Source: Phycisphaerales bacterium | GTDB lineage: Bacteria; Planctomycetota; Phycisphaerae; Phycisphaerales; UBA1924 | Assembly: GCA_020853975.1 (NCBI GenBank) | Contig: JADYXW010000033.1 | Location: 1 to 38,471, forward strand | Direction: 5' to 3' | DNA: 38,471 nt | Shown here: piece by piece, positions 35,988-38,471 of the stretch | Numbering within the stretch: position 1 is the stretch's first letter | How the letters are laid out: the number at the start of each line of letters is the position of its first letter | Program-made: the position numbers and the translations under genes | The notes under the pieces: generated by a model | Told to the model about the DNA's origin: nothing | Seen by the model: the letters and a program-made list of their open reading frames with translations, nothing else | Databases searched by the model: none

Positions 35988-36800
35988 CTAACGGCCCTCG
36001 TACAGCCGGTCGGCCAGCCAGTCCGGCAAGGCCTCGATCGCCTTGATCTTGCCCGCGGTCGCCGCCACGTCATACTCCACCCGCACGAACTGCACCCGGT
36101 CCGCGTGGACCAGCACATAGCTCGCCCTCGGGTCAAAGTCGCGGGGCTGCCCCACCGACCCCACGTTGATCACGGCCTTCTCGCCTTCCTCGAACTTGTA
36201 GCCCACATCACCCAGCTCGCCCGGCGGATAAAAATCCGGCTCGTCGCTGAACACCCCGGGCACGTGCGTGTGGCCCACCATGCAGATCCGCGACACTCGG
36301 TCGAAGATGCTCTCCATCTTGTCCGTCGAGTTCACCGCGTCGTCCGGAAAGATGTACTCGTTGATCGGCCGCCGAGGTGATCCATGCACCGCCAGCAGCG
36401 GGATCGCGCCGTCGTTCACCCCGGGCCTCAACGGCTCGGCCCCGTCCGCGCCGATCCGCTCCACCACCCGCACACGCAGCCGGTTCAGAAAGTCGTACCG
36501 CTCCGCACGCTTCGCCGCGTCCGGTTCCTGGTCAAACTGCGCCCGCGTCCAGAACGCCGCCGACTCCGCCCCCGGGTTGAAGTTCGTCGGCTCGTACAGC
36601 ACCCCGTAGTCGTGGTTCCCCATCAGCGCCCAGTCGCACCGCGCACGCACCAGGTCCACGCACTCCAGCGGGTCCGGCCCGTACCCCACCGTGTCCCCAA
36701 GACAGATGATCCGCTTTACCCCACGCGAATCAATGTCCGCCAAAACCGCCCTCAGGGCGGCCGCGTTCGCGTGGACATCACTGATGACGGCGGTAGGCAA
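35988..36800 (-). CDS. Metallophosphoesterase, YfcE/PP-like
   Basis: A 270-residue enzyme with a full set of metal-binding motifs: AVISDVHAN at the start, CLGDTVGYGPDP, LMGNHD, LLAVHGSP and MVGHTHVPG, then INVGSVGQPRD. It belongs to the cytoplasmic phosphoesterase group related to YfcE. The start codon is a TTG at 36800, supported by GGAAG seven bases upstream. It is transcribed towards yidC (128-base gap) and away from pth. Substrate cannot be inferred. Confidence 0.9.
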   Translation of the reverse strand: MPTAVISDVHANAAALRAVLADIDSRGVKRIICLGDTVGYGPDPLECVDLVRARCDWALMGNHDYGVLYEPTNFNPGAESAAFWTRAQFDQEPDAAKRAERYDFLNRLRVRVVERIGADGAEPLRPGVNDGAIPLLAVHGSPRRPINEYIFPDDAVNSTDKMESIFDRVSRICMVGHTHVPGVFSDEPDFYPPGELGDVGYKFEEGEKAVINVGSVGQPRDFDPRASYVLVHADRVQFVRVEYDVAATAGKIKAIEALPDWLADRLYEGR

Positions 36801-36898
36801 CGTTCAGCTTCCAGAAAGGGCACAGGGCGAGGCAAAGATGCTAGGAACCCTGCCGCCGCCCCGGCCGCGTCTCCACCCGCGCCCCAACCTCGCCCACC

Positions 36899-36904
36899 TA
36901 CCCT
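36899..36904 (+). promoter_or_regulatory. Possible -10 (TACCCT) for pth, nearly leaderless
   Basis: TACCCT is followed by nine bases and then the ATG at 36914, implying a leader of about three bases. No ribosome site precedes the ATG; the 113-base gap is mostly C-rich. Confidence 0.3.
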
Positions 36905-36913
36905 CCCCTCTCG

Positions 36914-37522
36914 ATGAAACTCATCGTCGGCCTCGGCAACCCCGGCACCCAATACGCCAAGACCCGCCACAACGCGGGGTTCATGCTCATCGACCGCCTC
37001 GTGCCCCACGCCGCCATCCCAAAGTCCCGCTTCCAGTCCTCCCTCATCGAGGCCGACCTCGGCGGCGAGCGCTGCCTCCTCCTCAAGCCCCTCACCTTCA
37101 TGAACCGCTCGGGACAGGCCGTCGCCGAAGCCCTCTCCTTCTTCAAACTCTCCCCAGCCTCCGACCTCCTCGTCATCGTCGACGACCTCTACCTCCCCTG
37201 CGGCTCGCTCCGCCTCCGCCCCTCGGGAGGCACCGGGGGTCACAACGGCCTCGAAGACATCACCCGCGCCCTCGCCTCCGACGCCTACCCGCGCCTCCGC
37301 ATCGGCGTCGGAATGCTCCCCGCCGGAGGCAAGCCCCCGCACTTCGACCAGGCCGACTACGTCCTCTCCCGCTTCTCCGACGACGAACTCCCCCTCGTCG
37401 AAGCCGCCGTCAAGAAGGCCGCCCCCGGCGTCGAACTTTGGGCGACCAAAGGCCTTACCGCCGCCATGAACCGCCTCAACGCCCCCGAGCCCGCCCCGCC
37501 AAAATCGCCCCCGCCCCCCTAG
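36914..37522 (+). CDS. pth: Peptidyl-tRNA hydrolase
   Basis: Pth releases peptides from peptidyl-tRNAs that drop off the ribosome. The 202-residue protein has the family motifs LIVGLGNPGTQYAKTRHNAGFM (catalytic His in RHNAG), LKPLTFMNRSG, VIVDDLYLPCGSLRLRPSGGTGGHNGL and RLRIGVGM. All catalytic residues are present. The last 15 residues are proline-rich and probably unstructured. It lies just upstream of rpsF on the same strand, a common bacterial order. Confidence 0.95.
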   Translation: MKLIVGLGNPGTQYAKTRHNAGFMLIDRLVPHAAIPKSRFQSSLIEADLGGERCLLLKPLTFMNRSGQAVAEALSFFKLSPASDLLVIVDDLYLPCGSLRLRPSGGTGGHNGLEDITRALASDAYPRLRIGVGMLPAGGKPPHFDQADYVLSRFSDDELPLVEAAVKKAAPGVELWATKGLTAAMNRLNAPEPAPPKSPPPP

Positions 37523-37578
37523 CCCGCTGGCCACAGGCAAGCGACCGTCCTACCATCCCGGCCCACGAGGATTCACAG

Positions 37579-38022
37579 ATGACCAAGGTCCGGACGTACA
37601 ACTACGAGGCAATGTTCCTGCTCAGCCAGGCGGTCGCCGCCGACCTCAACAGCGCCATCGAGCACATCAAGGAAATCATCTCCCGCGGCTCGGGCGAGAT
37701 CATCGCCATGCGCAAGTGGGACGAACGCCGCCTTGCCTACGAAATCCAGGGCCAGAAGCGCGGCTACTACGTCCTGGTCTACTTCAAGGCCCCCGGCCCC
37801 CAGATCGCCCACATCGAGCGCGACTGCAACCTCTCCGAGAAGGTCATGCGGGCCATGATCCTCCGCTGCGATCACCTCTCCGTCGACGAGATGACCGCCG
37901 CCGACGCCCGCAAGGAACTCGAGATCGAGGCCAAGATGCGGGCCGAACGCCCGGCCAACCCCGCGCCCGTCGAGGCCGCCGCCGCTCCGGCGCCCGCCGC
38001 CGACGCCGAGCCCCAGGGCTGA
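37579..38022 (+). CDS. rpsF: 30S ribosomal protein S6
   Basis: A 147-residue S6: YNYEAMFLLSQAVAADL begins the ferredoxin-like fold, and MRKWDERRLAYEIQGQKRGYYVLVYF is the hallmark central region, followed by LSEKVMRAMILR. The C-terminal 35 residues are alanine/proline-rich, longer than in E. coli. The ATG has GAGG eight bases upstream. A strong terminator follows at 38091, and ssb, rpsR and rplI, which often follow rpsF, are absent. Confidence 0.95.
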   Translation: MTKVRTYNYEAMFLLSQAVAADLNSAIEHIKEIISRGSGEIIAMRKWDERRLAYEIQGQKRGYYVLVYFKAPGPQIAHIERDCNLSEKVMRAMILRCDHLSVDEMTAADARKELEIEAKMRAERPANPAPVEAAAAPAPAADAEPQG

Positions 38023-38090
38023 GTCACCAACGACCGGCGGGCCTGAACACCGTCCGCGTCACCACGACAACCCAACTGTCCCCCACACGC

Positions 38091-38116
38091 CGCCGCCCAG
38101 CCGGGCGGCGTTTTTT
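38091..38116 (+). terminator. Intrinsic terminator after rpsF
   Basis: CGCCGCCC (38091-38098) pairs with GGGCGGCG (38103-38110) around a four-base loop, followed by six Ts (38111-38116). This is the clearest terminator in the window. Confidence 0.9.
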
Positions 38117-38173
38117 CGTTCCATGGGAAATCGGACGCCGCCGCGATCCCTTCCAAGCAGCGCTTTTTGGGTC

Positions 38174-38202
38174 TTGACGGATAGGCACTTGTCAGGTATC
38201 TT
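38174..38202 (+). promoter_or_regulatory. Sigma-70-type promoter upstream of the repeat-containing gene
   Basis: TTGACG at 38174-38179 and TATCTT at 38197-38202 are separated by exactly 17 bases. It would start a transcript near 38209, about 25 bases before the ATG at 38234, with a G-rich ribosome-site-like stretch (GGGGCGGT) between. Confidence 0.65.
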
Positions 38203-38233
38203 CCCACGGGCTGATCAACCACGGGGCGGTAGC

Positions 38234-38471
38234 ATGACTTTCGGCATTCGGCATTCGGCATTCGGCATTCGGCATTCGGGCTGATCCTCGCCGCGGCGGC
38301 TCGCGCCGCGCTCGCGCAGCCAGACCTTGACACCCTCCGCGAGCAGGAGATCGCCCAGATGGGCGAAATCACGCCCAACGTCTCCGTCACCTACGGCGAA
38401 CTGGGCACGCCCACGTTCATCCGCTCCACCACCGCCTTTCTCTCCCGCCGAAGCACCGCGGCCCCGCTCGA
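38234..38471 (+). CDS. Start of a secreted peptidase-like gene, out of frame with its ATG (3' end cut by window)
   Basis: The ATG at 38234 opens a frame of only 16 codons that ends at TGA 38282. A second frame, offset from it, runs from the 7-bp repeats to the window end. It encodes LILAAAARAALAQ, a signal-peptide core and cleavage site, then PDLDTLREQEIAQMG and VSVTYGELGTPTFIRS. The last part resembles the propeptide (FTP-type) of thermolysin/fungalysin metalloproteases. That frame has a TAG at 38230 and no ATG, GTG or TTG until an ATG at 38359, which would lack the signal peptide. Adding one 7-bp unit, or losing two, would join the ATG to the signal peptide. Either the gene is switched off in this copy or one repeat unit was lost in assembly. 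The peptidase assignment rests on a short stretch. Confidence 0.5.
38241..38279 (+). repeat. 7-bp tandem repeat, TCGGCAT x5 plus a partial unit
   Basis: Five perfect copies of TCGGCAT occupy 38241-38275, followed by TCGG. The array begins seven bases after the A of the ATG at 38234. Because 7 is not a multiple of 3, each gain or loss shifts the downstream reading frame. Confidence 0.95.

Noticed and set aside
38241..38279. The 7-bp repeats as a CRISPR array or protein-binding iterons.
   Set aside because: The units are directly adjacent without spacers, too short for CRISPR, and lie inside a probable coding start, so a slippage array fits better.
37872..38390. A 172-codon minus-strand frame across the 7-bp repeats.
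   Set aside because: It overlaps rpsF, the terminator and the promoter, and its translation contains the repeat as low-complexity sequence without any family motif.

Overview
This window looks like chromosomal DNA of a high-GC planctomycete, most likely class Phycisphaerae. The basis is a membrane-bound dehydrogenase/cytochrome c of the PVC type beside a DUF1080 lipoprotein, a PEP-CTERM-like tail on a secreted hydrolase, an exosortase with its EpsI partner, a TIGR03790-type protein, and very strong C/G preference at third codon positions. I see no insertion sequence, phage gene, tRNA, rRNA or CRISPR array. The genes are mostly intact and dense.

Layout. 1-3241: the 3' part of a nucleoside transporter, a small DUF167 protein and a secreted TIGR03790/dockerin-like protein. 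3251-10023: a solitary nuoH facing away from an RND-type permease, a TlpA-like thioredoxin and a GDSL hydrolase with a C-terminal sorting tail. 10027-14452 (minus strand): lipoyl synthase, the PVC-type cytochrome/dehydrogenase and the DUF1080 lipoprotein. 14660-27618 (plus strand): an envelope-polysaccharide and exosortase locus, with outer-membrane export lipoprotein, exosortase, EpsI, a 1554-residue TPR protein, a chain-length regulator/BY-kinase-like protein, a sugar-nucleotide epimerase and a WecA/MraY-like glycan initiator. 27678-30436: ParA, VanZ-like protein and a sigma-54 response regulator. 30440-37000: an unrecognised protein, HIT protein, two metallophosphoesterases, a conserved unknown protein and YidC. 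36914-38022: pth and rpsF, then a clear terminator. 38174-38471: a promoter, an ATG, five 7-bp repeats and the start of a secreted peptidase-like protein.

How the genes fit together. The central locus probably starts a lipid-linked glycan (WecA-like protein), tunes and exports it (BY-kinase-like and Wza-like proteins), and sorts PEP-CTERM proteins to the surface (exosortase and EpsI). The GDSL hydrolase at 8923 is a plausible substrate, and the TIGR03790 family is known to co-occur with exosortase. The sigma-54 regulator may control the system, but nothing in the window proves it.

Two patterns stand out that gene calling would miss. First, at least eight genes have a TANNNT -10 hexamer only 5-7 bases before the start codon, which predicts leaderless mRNAs. 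Second, at the right end a 7-bp tandem repeat lies between an ATG and a signal-peptide sequence. In this copy the two are out of frame, and adding one repeat unit or losing two would join them. This looks like a phase-variable (contingency) gene, unless it is an assembly error. The BY-kinase-like protein also has alanine in place of the Walker A lysine.
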